NCBI RefSeq assembly: GCF_018139145.2
Contig: NC_059477.1
Coordinates: forward strand, 44,879,600-44,943,599
Origin: Gymnogyps californianus
Taxonomy: Eukaryota; Chordata; Aves; Accipitriformes; Cathartidae
Direction of reading: 5' to 3'
Length of the DNA: 64,000 nucleotides
Part shown: piece by piece, positions 45,701-59,038 of the stretch
Numbering within the stretch: the stretch's first letter is position 1
Layout of the letters: the number at the start of each line of letters is the position of its first letter
Notes under the pieces: generated by a model
What the model was told of the DNA's origin: nothing
The model's database searches: none
What the model saw: only the letters and a program-made list of their open reading frames with translations
Program-made: the position numbers and the translations under genes

Positions 45701-48700
45701 TGCCTTATTTCCTTAATCACCGTTGCTTTTAAAATGTTCCGTCGACTTTTATCCCGTTTGCAGTCTTTAGTTGTCTGCCTTTAGTTTTGACTTATTTTTG
45801 TCTTTCCTTAGCGCCCTCGCTTTTAGATACTGTTTTCTACGGTTCCGTTTTAGTTCGCTGTCCCTATTTGCTATTTTTGCCCTTTACTTTCTTAATCCCC
45901 GTCGCTTTTTAAACATTCTTTCTTTGCCTGCTTTTTTCCCCTTCACTGGCTTTTACAAATTATTTCTTCTCTGGCTTCTTTGCCATCACTGTTTAGACTT
46001 TCTTGCTACGTCTCCGTTTTCATTCGTTGTCCCTACGTTTTAATTTTTCCCTTTCTATCCCTGACCCCCTCACTTTTTACATTTTCTTTCTATGCCTACT
46101 TTTATCCCTTTGCTGGGTTTTTTAGAATTATTCCTGGTGCTTCCTTAGTGCCCTCACTTTTTAAATTTTCTTTCTGCATCTCCGTTACAGTTGGCTGTCC
46201 CTACGTTTTAATTTTTCCCTTTTGTTTCCCAAATGCCTATTGCTTTTTAAATCCTCTTCTATGCCGACTTTTAGTCCCTTTGCTGGTTTTGTAGAACTAT
46301 TCCTGGTGTTTCCGTAGTGCCCTTGCTGCTTAAGTTCTCTTTCTACCTCTCCGTTGTAGTTCACGGTCCCTATGTTTTAATTTTTTCCTTATTTCCTTAA
46401 TCACCGTTGCTTTTAAAATGTTCCGTCGACTTTTATCCCGTTTGCAGTCTTTAGTTGTCTGCCTTTAGTTTGACTTATTTTTTGTCTTTCCTTAGCGCCC
46501 TCGCTTTTTAGATGTTGTTTTCTACGGCTGCGTTTTAGTTCGCTGTCCCTATTTGCTATTTTTGCCCTTTACTTTCTTAATCCCCGTCGCTTTTAAACAT
46601 TCTTTCTTTGCCTGCTTTTTTCCCCTTCACTGGCTTTTACAAATTATTTTCTCTGGCTTCTTTGCCATCACTGTTTAGACTTTCTTGCTACGTCTCCGTT
46701 TTCATTCGTGTCCCTACGTTTTAATTTTTCCCTTTCTATCCCTGACCCCCCTCACTTTTACATTTTCTTTCTATGCCTACTTTTATCCCCTTTGGTGGTT
46801 TTTTAGAATTATTCCTGGTGCTTCCTTAGTGCCCTCACTTTTTAAATTTTCTTTCTGCATCTCCGTTACAGTTGGCTGTCCCTACGTTTTAATTTTTCCC
46901 TTTTGTTTCCCAAATGCCTATTGCTTTTTAAATCTTCTTTCTATGCCGACTTTTAGTCCCTTTGCTGGTTTTGTAGAACTATTCCTGGTGTTCCGTAGTG
47001 CCCTTGCTGCTTAAGTTCTCTTTCTACCTCTCCGTTGTAGTTCACGGTCCTATGTTTTAATTTTGCCTTATTTCCTTAATCACCGTTGCTTTTAAAATGT
47101 TCCGTCGACTTTTATCCCGTTTGCAGTCTTTAGTTGTCTGCCTTTAGTTTTGACTTATTTTTGTCTTTCCTTAGCGCCCTCGCTTTTTAGATGTTGTTTT
47201 CTACGGCTGCGTTTTAGTTCGCTGTCCCTATTTGCTATTTTTGCCCTTTACTTTCTTAATCCCCGTCGCTTTTTAAACATTCTTTCTTTGCCTGCTTTTT
47301 TCCCCTTCACTGGCTTTTACAAATTATTTCTTCTCTGGCTTCTTTGCCATCACTGTTTAGACTTTCTTGCTACGTCTCCGTTTTCATTCGTTGTCCCTAC
47401 GTTTTAATTTTTCCCTTTCTATCCCTGACCCCCCTCACTTTTTACATTTTCTTTCTATGCCTACTTTTATCCCCTTTGCTGGGTTTTTTAGAATTATTCC
47501 TGGTGCTTCCTTAGTGCCCTCACTTTTTAAATTTTCTTTCTGCATCTCCGTTACAGTTGGCTGTCCCTACGTTTTAATTTTTCCCTTTTGTTTCCCAAAT
47601 GCCTATTGCTTTTTAAATCCTCTTTCTATGCCGACTTTTAGTCCCTTTGCTGGTTTTGTAGAACTATTCCTGGTGTTTCCATAGTGCCCTTGCTGCTTAA
47701 GTTCTCTTTCTACCTCTCCGTTGTAGTTCACGGTCCCTATGTTTTAATTTTTTCCTTATTTCCTTAATCACCGTTGCTTTTAAAATGTTCCGTCGACTTT
47801 TATCCCGTTTGCAGTCTTTAGTTGTCTGCCTTTAGTTTTGACTTATTTTTTGTCTTTCCTTAGCGCCCTCGCTTTTTAGATGTTGTTTACGGCTGCGTTT
47901 TAGTTCACTGTCCCTATTTGCTATTTTTGCCCTTTACTTTCTTAATCCCCGTCGCTTTTTAAACATTCTTTCTTTGCCTGCTTTTTTCCCCTTCACTGGC
48001 TTTTACAAATTATTTCTTCTCTGGCTTCTTTGCCATCACTGTTTAGACTTTCTTGCTACGTCTCCGTTTTCATTCGTTGTCCCTACGTTTTAATTTTTCC
48101 CTTTCTATCCCTGACCCCCTCACTTTTTACATTTTCTTTCTATGCCTACTTTTATCCCCTTTGCTGGGTTTTTTAGAATTATTCCTGGTGCTTCCTTAGT
48201 GCCCTCACTTTTTAAATTTTCTTTCTGCATCTCCGTTACAGTTGGCTGTCCCTACGTTTTAATTTTTCCCTTTTGTTTCCCAAATGCCTATTGCTTTTTA
48301 AATCCTCTTTCTATGCCGACTTTTAGTCCCTTTGCTGGTTTTGTAGAACTATTCCTGGTGTTTCCGTAGTGCCCTTGCTGCTTAAGTTCTCTTTCTACCT
48401 CTCCGTTGTAGTTCACGGTCCCTATTTTGTAATTTTTCCTTATTTCCTTAATCACCGTTGCTTTTAAAATGTTCCGTCGACTTTTATCCCGTTTGCAGTC
48501 TTTAGTTGTCTGCCTTTAGTTTTGACTTATTTTTTGTCTTTCCTTAGCGCCCTCGCTTTTTAGATGTTGTTTTCTACGGCTGCGTTTTAGTTCGCTGTCC
48601 CTATTTGCTATTTTTGCCCTTTACTTTCTTAATCCCCGTCGCTTTTTAAACATTCTTTCTTTGCCTGCTTTTTTCCCCTTCACTGGCTTTTACAAATTAT

Positions 48701-51700
48701 TTCTTCTCTGGCTTCTTTGCCATCACTGTTTAGACTTTCTTGCTACGTCTCCGTTTTCATTCGTTGTCCCTACGTTTTAATTTTTCCCTTTCTATCCCTG
48801 ACCCCCCTCACTTTTTACATTTTCTTTCTATGCCTACTTTTATCCCCTTTGCTGGGTTTTTTAGAATTATTCCTGGTGCTTCCTTAGTGCCCTCACTTTT
48901 TAAATTTTCTTTCTGCATCTCCGTTACAGTTGGCTGTCCCTACGTTTTAATTTTTCCCTTTTGTTTCCCAAATGCCTATTGCTTTTTAAATCCTCTTTCT
49001 ATGCCGACTTTTAGTCCCTTTGCTGGTTTTGTAGAACTATTCCTGGTGTTTCCGTAGTGCCCTTGCTGCTTAAGTTCTCTTTCTACCTCTCCGTTGTAGT
49101 TCACGGTCCCTATGTTTTAATTTTTGCCTTATTTCCTTAATCACCGTTGCTTTTAAAATGTTCCGTCGACTTTTATCCCGTTTGCAGTCTTTAGTTGTCT
49201 GCCTTTAGTTTTGACTTATTTTTTGTCTTTCCTTAGCGCCCTCGCTTTTTAGATGTTGTTTTCTACGGCTCCGTTTTAGTTCGCTGTCCCTATTTTGTCA
49301 TTCTTTCCTTTATTTCCCTAATGCCTATTGCTTTTTCAAAGATTGTTTCTATGCCTACTTTGATTCCCTTTGCTGGTTTGTTGTGATTCTTTCTTGTCTT
49401 TCCTTAGCGCCGCCGCTGTTTTAAATTTTCTTTCTACATCTCTTCTAGTTCGCTGACCCTCTGTCATAATTTTTTTCCTTTATTTCCCTAATACTCATCG
49501 CTTTTGAAATGTTCTTTCCATGTCTCCTTTTATTCCCTTTGCTGTTGTTTTAGAATTAGTACTTGGTTTTCCGTAGTGCCATCGTTTTTAAATTCTCTTC
49601 CTACGTCTCCGTTTTAGTTCACCGTCACTGGCTTTTCATTTTTTCCCTATTTCCTGAATCATCGGTGCTTTTAAGATTTTCTGTCTGCTTTTCCCCCGTT
49701 TGCTGGCTTTATTGCACTGTCTTTAGTTTTTTAATTATTTCTTGTCTTTCTTTAGTCCCTCGCGTTTCAAATTTTGTGCCTACATCTCTTTTGGTTTGCT
49801 GTCCCTATATATAAGTTTTCCCTTTATTTCCCTAAAACTCCTCCCTCGTTTAGTTTTCTTTCTACGGCTCCTTTTTTCGCATTTGCTGTTTTTAAAAAAT
49901 ATTTCTTGTCTTTCCTTACTGACCTCGTTTTGAAAATTTTCTTGCTACGTCTCCGTTTCCGTTCGCTGTCCCTACGTTTTAATTTTTCCCTTTCTTTCCC
50001 TGACCCCCTCACTTTTTAAAGTTTTCTTTCTATGCCTACTTTTATCCCCTTTGCTGGGTTTTTTAGAATTCTTCCTGGTGCTTCCTTAGTGCCCTCACTT
50101 TTAAATTTTCTTTCTGCATCTCCGTTACAGTTGGCTGTCCCTACGTTTTAATTTTTCCCTTTTGTTTCCCAAATGCCTATTGCTTTTTAAATCTTCTTTC
50201 TATGCCGACTTTTAGTCCCTTTGCTGGTTTTGTAGAACTATTCCTGGTGTTTCCGTAGTGCCCTTGCTGCTTAAGTTCTCTTTCTACCTCTCCGTTGTAG
50301 TTCACGGTCCCTATGTTTTAATTTTTTCCTTATTTCCTTAATCACCGTTGCTTTTAAAATGTTCCGTCGACTTTTATCCCGTTTGCAGTCTTTAGTTGTC
50401 TGCCTTTAGTTTTGACTTATTTTTTGTCTTTCCTTAGCGCCCTCGCTTTTTCGAGGTTGTTTCTACGGCTCCGTTTTAGTTCGCTGTCCCTATTTTGTGA
50501 TTCTTTCCTTCATTTCCCTAATGCCTATTGCTTTTTCAAAGATTGTTTCTATGCCTACTTTGATTCCCTTTGCTGGTTTGTTGTGATTCTTTCTTGTCTT
50601 TCCTTAGCGCCGCCGCTGTTTTAAATTTTCTTTCTACATCTCTTCTAGTTCGCTGACCCTCTGTCATAATTTTTTCCTTTATTTCCCTAATACTCATCGC
50701 TTTTGAAATGTTCTTTCCATGTCTCCTTTTATTCCCTTTGCTGTTGTTTTAGAATTAGTACTTGGTTTTCCGTAGTGCCATCGTTTTTAAATTCTCTTCC
50801 TACGTCTCCGTTTCAGTTCACCGTCACTGGCTTTTAATTTTTTCCCTATTTCCTGAATCATCGGTGCTTTTAAGATTTTCTGTCTGCTTTTCCCCCGTTT
50901 GCTGGCTTTATTGCACTGTCTTTAGTTTTTTAATTATTTCTTGTCTTTCTTTAGTCCCCTCGCTTTTCAAATTTTGTGCCTACATCTCTTTTGGTTTGCT
51001 GTCCCTATATTTTAAGTTTTCCCTTTATTTCCCTAAAACTCCTCCCTCGTTTAGTTTTCTTTCTACGGCTCCTTTTTTCGCATTTGCTGTTCTTAAAAAA
51101 TATTTCTTGTCTTTCCTTACTGACCTCGTTTTGAAAATTTTCTTGCTACGTCTCCGTTTTCATTCGTTGTCCCTACGTTTTAATTTTTCCCTTTCTATCC
51201 CTGACCCCCCTCACTTTTTACATTTTCTTTCTATGCCTACTTTTATCCCCTTTGCTGGGTTTTTTAGAATTATTCCTGGTGCTTCCTTAGTGCCCTCACT
51301 TTTTAAATTTTCTTTCTGCATCTCCGTTACAGTTGGCTGTCCCTACGTTTTAATTTTTCCCTTTTGTTTCCCAAATGCCTATTGCTTTTTAAATCCTCTT
51401 TCTATGCCGACTTTTAGTCCCTTTGCTGGTTTTGTAGAACTATTCCTGGTGTTTCCGTAGTGCCCTTGCTGCTTAAGTTCTCTTTCTACCTCTCCGTTGT
51501 AGTTCACGGTCCCTATGTTTTAATTTTTTCCTTATTTCCTTAATCACCGTTGCTTTTAAAATGTTCCGTCGACTTTTATCCCGTTTGCAGTCTTTAGTTG
51601 TCTGCCTTTAGTTTTGACTTATTTTTTGTCTTTCCTTAGCGCCCTCGCTTTTTAGATGTTGTTTTCTACGGCTGCGTTTTAGTTCGCTGTCCCTATTTGC

Positions 51701-54700
51701 TATTTTTGCCCTTTACTTTCTTAATCCCCGTCGCTTTTTAAACATTCTTCTTTGCCTGCTTTTTTCCCCTTCACTGGCTTTTACAAATTATTTCTTCTCT
51801 GGCTTCTTTGCCATCACTGTTTAGACTTTCTTGCTACGTCTCCGTTTTCATTCGTTGTCCCTACGTTTTAATTTTTCCCTTTCTATCCCTGACCCCCCTC
51901 ACTTTTTACATTTTCTTTCTATGCCTACTTTTATCCCCTTTGGTGGTTTTTTTAGAATTATTCCTGGTGCTTCCTTAGTGCCCTCACTTTTTAAATTTTC
52001 TTTCTGCATCTCCGTTACAGTTGGCTGTCCCTACGTTTTAATTTTTCCCTTTTGTTTCCCAAATGCCTATTGCTTTTTAAATCCTCTTTCTATGCCGACT
52101 TTTAGTCCCTTTGCTGGTTTTGTAGAACTATTCCTGGTGTTTCCGTAGTGCCCTTGCTGCTTAAGTTCTCTTTCTACCTCTCCGTTGTAGTTCACGGTCC
52201 CTATGTTTTAATTTTTGCCTTATTTCCTTAATCACCGTTGCTTTTAAAATGTTCCGTCGACTTTTATCCCGTTTGCAGTCTTTAGTTGTCTGCCTTTAGT
52301 TTTGACTTATTTTTTGTCTTTCCTTAGCGCCCTCGCTTTTTAGATACTGTTTTCTACGGTTCCGTTTTAGTTCGCTGTCCCTATTTGCTATTTTTGCCCT
52401 TTACTTTCTTAATCCCCGTCGCTTTTTAAACATTCTTTCTTTGCCTGCTTTTTTCCCCTTCACTGGCTTTTACAAATTATTTCTTCTCTGGCTTCTTTGC
52501 CATCACTGTTTAGACTTTCTTGCTACGTCTCCGTTTTCATTCGTTGTCCCTACGTTTTAATTTTTCCCTTTCTATCCCTGACCCCCCTCACTTTTTACAT
52601 TTTCTTTCTATGCCTACTTTTATCCCCTTTGCTGGGTTTTTTAGAATTATTCCTGGTGCTTCCTTAGTGCCCTCACTTTTTAAATTTTCTTTCTGCATCT
52701 CCGTTACAGTTGGCTGTCCCTACGTTTTAATTTTTCCCTTTTGTTTCCCAAATGCCTATTGCTTTTTAAATCCTCTTTCTATGCCGACTTTTAGTCCCTT
52801 TGCTGGTTTTGTAGAACTATTCCTGGTGTTTCCGTAGTGCCCTTGCTGCTTAAGTTCTCTTTCTACCTCTCCGTTGTAGTTCACGGTCCCTATGTTTTAA
52901 TTTTTTCCTTATTTCCTTAATCACCGTTGCTTTTAAAATGTTCCGTCGACTTTTATCCCGTTTGCAGTCTTTAGTTGTCTGCCTTTAGTTTTGACTTATT
53001 TTTTGTCTTTCCTTAGCGCCCTCGCTTTTTAGATGTTGTTTTCTACGGCTGCGTTTTAGTTCGCTGTCCCTATTTATTTTTGCCCTTTACTTTCTTAATC
53101 CCCGTCGCTTTTTAAACATTCTTTCTTTGCCTGCTTTTTTCCCCTTCACTGGCTTTTACAAATTATTTCTTCTCTGGCTTCTTTGCCATCACTGTTTAGA
53201 CTTTCTTGCTACGTCTCCGTTTTCATTCGTTGTCCCTACGTTTTAATTTTTCCCTTTCTATCCCTGACCCCCCTCACTTTTTACATTTTCTTTCTATGCC
53301 TACTTTTATCCCCTTTGGTGGTTTTTTAGAATTATTCCTGGTGCTTCCTTAGTGCCCTCACTTTTTAAATTTTCTTTCTGCATCTCCGTTACAGTTGGCT
53401 GTCCCTACGTTTTAATTTTTCCCTTTTGTTTCCCAAATGCCTATTGCTTTTTAAATCCTCTTTCTATGCCGACTTTTAGTCCCTTTGCTGGTTTTGTAGA
53501 ACTATTCCTGGTGTTTCCGTAGTGCCCTTGCTGCTTAAGTTTTCTTTCTACCTCTCCGTTGTAGTTCACGGTCCCTATGTTTTAATTTTTTCCTTATTTC
53601 CTTAATCACCGTTGCTTTTAAAATGTTCCATCGACTTTTATCCCGTTTGCAGTCTTTAGTTGTCTGCCTTTAGTTTTGACTTATTTTTTGTCTTTCCTTA
53701 GCGCCCTCGCTTTTTCGAGGTTGTTTTCTACGGCTCCGTTTTAGTTCGCTGTCCCTATTTTGTCATTCTTTCCTTCATTTCCCTAATGCCTATTGCTTTT
53801 TCAAAGATTGTTTCTATGCCTACTTTGATTCCCTTTGCTGGTTTGTTGTGATTCTTTCTTGTCTTTCCCTAGTGCCGCCGCTGTTTCAAATTTTCTTTCT
53901 ACCTCTCTTGTAGTTCGCTGACCCTCTTTCCTAATTTTTCCTTTATTTCCCTAATACTCATCGCTTTTGAAATGTTCTTTCCATGTCTCCTTTTATTCCC
54001 TTTGCCGTTGCTTTAGAATTAGTACTTGGTTTTCCGTAGTGCCATCGATTTTAAATTCTCTTCCTACGTCTCCGTTTCAGTTCACCGTCACTGGCTTTTA
54101 ATTTTTTCCCTATTTCCTGAATCATCGGTGCTTTTAAGATTTTCTGTCTGCTTTTCCCCCGTTTGCTGGCTTTATTTCACTGTCTTTAGTTTTTTAATTA
54201 TTTCTTGTCTTTCTTTAGTCCCCTCGCGTTTCAAATTTTGTGCCTACATCTCTTTTGGTTTGCTGTCCCTATATTTTAAGTTTTCCCTTTATTTCCCTAA
54301 AACTCCTCCCTCGTTTAGTTTTCTTTCTACGCCTGCTTTTCCTCCATTTGCTGTTTTTAAAAATTATTTCTTGTCTTTCCTTACTGACCTCGTTTTGAAA
54401 ATTTTCTTGCTACGTCTCCGTTTCCGTTCGCTGTCCCTACGTTTTAATTTTTCCCTTTCTTTCCCTGACCCCCCTCACTTTTTAAAGTTTTCTTTCTATG
54501 CCTACTTTTATCCCCTTTGCTGGGTTTTTTAGAATTCTTCCTGGTGCTTCCTTAGTGCCCTCACTTTTTAAATTTTCTTTCTGCATCTCCGTTATAGCTG
54601 GCTGTCCCTACGTTTTATTTTGTCCTTTTTTTTCCCCGAATGCCTATTGCTTTTTAAATCCTCTCTCCGTGCCGACTTTTAGTCCCTTTGCTGGTTTTCT

Positions 54701-57700
54701 AGAATTATTCCTGGCGTTTCCGTAGCGCCCTCGCTGCTTAAGTTTTCTTTCTACCTCTCCGTTGTAGTTCACGGTCCCTATTTTGTAATTTTTTCCTTAT
54801 TTCCTTAACCACCGTTGCTTTTAAAATGTTCCGTCGACTTTTATCCCGTTTGCAGTCTTTAGTTGTCTGCCTTTACTTTTGACTTATTTTTTGTCTTTCC
54901 TTAGCGCCCTCGCTTTTTCGAGGTTGTTTTCTACGGCTCCGTTTTAGTTCACTGTCCCTATTTTGTCATTCTTTCCTTCATTTCCCTAATGCCTATTGCT
55001 TTTTCAAAGATTGTTTCTATGCCTACTTTGATTCCCTTTGCTGTTTTTTTGTGATTCTTTCTTGTCTTTCCCTAGTGCCGCCGCTGTTTCAAATTTTCTT
55101 TCTACCTCTCTTGTAGTTCGCTGACCCTCTGTCATAATTTTTTCCTTTATTTCCCTAATACTCATCGCTTTTGAAATGTTCTTTCCATGTCTCCTTTTAT
55201 TCCCTTTGCCGTTGCTTTAGATTAGTACTTGGTTTTCCGTAGTGCCATCGATTTTAAATTCTCTTCCTACGTCTCCGTTTTAGTTCACCGTCACTGGCTT
55301 TTCATTTTTTCCCTATTTCCTGAATCACCGGTGCTTTTAAGATTTTCTGTCTGCTTTTCCCCCGTTTGCTGGCTTTATTGCACTGTCTTTAGCTTTTTAA
55401 TTATTTCTTGTCTTTCTTTAGTCCCCTCGCTTTTCAAATTTTGTGCCTACATCTCTTTTGGTTTGCTGTCCCTATATATTAAGTTTTCCCTTTATTTCCC
55501 TAAAACTCCTCCCTCATTGAGTTTTCTTTCTACGCCTGCTTTTTCTCCATTTGCTGTTTTTAAAAATTATTTCTTGTCTTTCCTTACTGACCTCGTTTTG
55601 AAAATTTTCTTGCTACGTCTCCGTTTCCGTTCGCTGTCCCTACGTTTTAATTTTTCCCTTTCTTTCCCTGACCCCCCACTTTTTAAAGTTTTCTTTCTGT
55701 GCCTACTTTTATCCCCTTTGCTGGGTTTTTTAGAATTCTTCCTGGTGCTTCCTTAGTGCCCTCACTTTTTAAATTTTCTTTCTGCATCTCCGTTATAGCT
55801 GGCTGTCCCTACGTTTTATTTTGTCTTTTTTTTTCCCCGAATGCCTATTGCTTTTTAAATCCTCTCTCCGTGCCGACTTTTAGTCCCTTTGCTGGTTTTC
55901 TAGAATTATTCCTGGCGTTTCCGTAGCGCCCTCGCTGCTTAAGTTTTCTTTCTACCTCTCCGTTGTAGTTCACGGTCCCTATTTTGTAATTTTTTCCCTA
56001 TTTCCTTAATCACCGTTGCTTTTAAAATGTTCCGTCGACTTTTATCCCGTTTGCAGTCTTTAGTTGTCTGCCTTTAGTTTTGACTTATTTTTTGTCTTTC
56101 CTTAGCGCCCTCGCTTTTTCGAGGTTGTTTCTACGGCTCCGTTTTAGTTCGCTGTCCCTATTTTGTGATTCTTTCCTTCATTTCCCTAATGCCTATTGCT
56201 TTTTCAAAGATTGTTTCTATGCCTACTTTGATTCCCTTTGCTGGTTTGTTGTGATTCTTTCTTGTCTTTCCCTAGTGCCGCCTGTTTCAAATTTTCTTTC
56301 TACCTCTCTTGTAGTTCGCTGACCCTCTTTCCTAATTTTTTCCTTTATTTCCCTAATACTCATCGCTTTTGAAATGTTCTTTCCATGTCTCCTTTTATTC
56401 CCTTTGCCGTTGCTTTAGAATTAGTACTTGGTTTCCGTAGTGCCATCGATTTTAAATTCTCTTCCTACGTCTCCGTTTCAGTTCACCGTCACTGGCTTTT
56501 AATTTTTTCCCTATTTCCTGAATCATCGGTGCTTTTAAGATTTTCTGTCTGCTTTTCCCCCGTTTGCTGGCTTTATTTCACTGTCTTTAGTTTTTTAATT
56601 ATTTCTTGTCTTTCTTTAGTCCCCTCGCGTTTCAAATTTTGTGCCTACATCTCTTTTGGTTTGCTGTCCCTATATTTTAAGTTTTCCCTTTATTTCCCTA
56701 AAACTCCTCCCTCGTTTAGTTTTCTTCTACGCCTGCTTTTCCTCCATTTGCTGTTTTTAAAAATTATTTCTTGTCTTTCCTTACTGACCTCGTTTTGAAA
56801 ATTTTCTTGCTACGTCTCCGTTTCCGTTCGCTGTCCCTACGTTTTAATTTTTCCCTTTCTTTCCCTGACCCCCCTCACTTTTTAAAGTTTTCTTTCTATG
56901 CCTACTTTTATCCCCTTTGCTGGGTTTTTTAGAATTATTCCTGGTGCTTCCTTAGTGCCCTCACTTTTTAAATTTTCTTTCTGCATCTCCGTTATAGCTG
57001 GCTGTCCCTACGTTTTATTTTGTCCTTTTTTTTCCCCGAATGCCTATTGCTTTTTAAATCCTCTCTCCGTGCCGACTTTTAGTCCCTTTGCTGGTTTTCT
57101 AGAATTATTCCTGGCGTTTCCGTAGCGCCCTCGCTGCTTAAGTTTTTTTCTACCTCTCCGTTGTAGTTCACGGTCCCTATTTTGTAATTTTTTCCTTATT
57201 TCCTTAACCACCGTTGCTTTTAAAATGTTCCGTCGACTTTTATCCCGTTTGCAGTCTTTAGTTGTCTGCCTTTAGTTTTGACTTATTTTTGTCTTTCCTT
57301 AGCGCCCTCGCTTTTTCGAGGTTGTTTTCTACGGCTCCGTTTTAGTTCACTGTCCCTATTTTGTCATTCTTTCCTTCATTTCCCTAATGCCTATTGCTTT
57401 TTCAAAGATTGTTTCTATGCCTACTTTGATTCCCTTTGCTGTTTTTTTGTGATTCTTTCTTGTCTTTCCCTAGTGCCGCCGCTGTTTCAAATTTTCTTTC
57501 TACCTCTCTTGTAGTTCGCTGACCCTCTGTCATAATTTTTTCCTTTATTTCCCTAATACTCATCACTTTTGAAATGTTCTTTCCATGTCTCCTTTTATTC
57601 CCTTTGCCGTTGCTTTAGAATTAGTACTTGGTTTTCCGTAGTGCCATCGATTTTAAATTCTCTTCCTACGTCTCCGTTTTAGTTCACCGTCACTGGCTTT

Positions 57701-59038
57701 TCATTTTTTCCCTATTTCCTGAATCACCGGTGCTTTTAAGATTTTCTGTCTGCTTTTCCCCCGTTTGCTGGCTTTATTGCACTGTCTTTAGTTTTTTAAT
57801 TATTTCTTGTCTTTCTTTAGTCCCCTCGCTTTTCAAATTTTGTGCCTACATCTCTTTTGGTTTGCTGTCCCTATATTTAAAGTTTTCCCTTTATTTCCCT
57901 AAAACTCCTCCCTCATTGAGTTTTCTTTCTACGCCTGCTTTTTCTCCATTTGCTGTTTTTAAAAATTATTTCTTGTCTTTCCTTACTGACCTCGTTTTGA
58001 AAATTTTCTTGCTACGTCTCCGTTTCCGTTCGCTGTCCCTACGTTTTAATTTTTCCCTTTCTTTCCCTGACCCCCCTCACTTTTTAAAGTTTTCTTTCTG
58101 TGCCTACTTTTATCCCCTTTGGTGGGTTTTTTAGAATTCTTCCTGGTGCTTCCTTAGTGCCCTCACTTTTTAAATTTTCTTTCTGCATCTCCGTTATAGC
58201 TGGCTGTCCCTACGTTTTATTTTGTCTTTTTTTTTCCCCGAATGCCTATTGCTTTTTAAATCCTCTCTCCGTGCCGACTTTTAGTCCCTTTGCTGGTTTT
58301 CTAGAATTATTCCTGGCGTTTCCGTAGCGCCCTCGCTGCTTAAGTTTTCTTTCTACCTCTCCGTTGTAGTTCACGGTCCCTATTTTGTAATTTTTTCCCT
58401 ATTTCCTTAATCACCGTTGCTTTTAAAATGTTCCGTCGACTTTTATCCCGTTTGCAGTCTTTAGTTGTCTGCCTTTACTTTTGACTTATTTTTTGTCTTT
58501 CCTTAGCGCCCTCGCTTTTTCGAGGTTGTTTTCTACGGCTCCGTTTTAGTTCGCTGTCCCTATTTTGTGATTCTTTCCTTCATTTCCCTAATGCCTATTG
58601 CTTTTTCAAAGATTGTTTCTATGCCTACTTTGATTGCCTTTGCTGGTTTGTTGTGATTCTTTCTTGTCTTTCCTTAGTGCCGCCGCTGTTTTAAATTTTC
58701 TTTCTACCCCTCTTGTAGTTCGCTGACCCTCTTCCTAATTTTTTCCTTTATTTCCCTAATACTCATCGCTTTTGAAATGTTCTTTCCATGTCTCCTTTTA
58801 TTCCCTTTGCCGTTGCTTTAGAATTAGTACTTGGTTTTCCGTAGTGCCATCGTTTTTAAATTCTCTTCCTACGTCTCCGTTTTAGTTCACCGTCACTGGT
58901 TTTTAATTTTTTCCCTATTTCCTGAATCATCGGTGCTTTTAAGATTTTCTGTCTGCTTTTCCCCCGTTCGCTGGCTTTATTTCACTGTCTTTAGCTTTTT
59001 AATTATTTCTTGTCCTTATTTAGTCCCCTCCCTTTTAA
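42714..59038. repeat. Higher-order satellite array (right copy)
   Basis: The same array type as 1-19,690. First-monomer starts lie near 43,521, 44,718, 45,406, 46,094, 46,780, 47,457, 48,142, 48,829, 50,031, 51,230, 51,920, 52,608, 53,295, 54,498, 55,698, 56,898 and 58,099. The order is one 7-mer, six 4-mers, two 7-mers, three 4-mers, then four 7-mers and the edge unit. Units between about 42,714 and 50,000 contain more one-base deletions than their left counterparts. Confidence 0.93.
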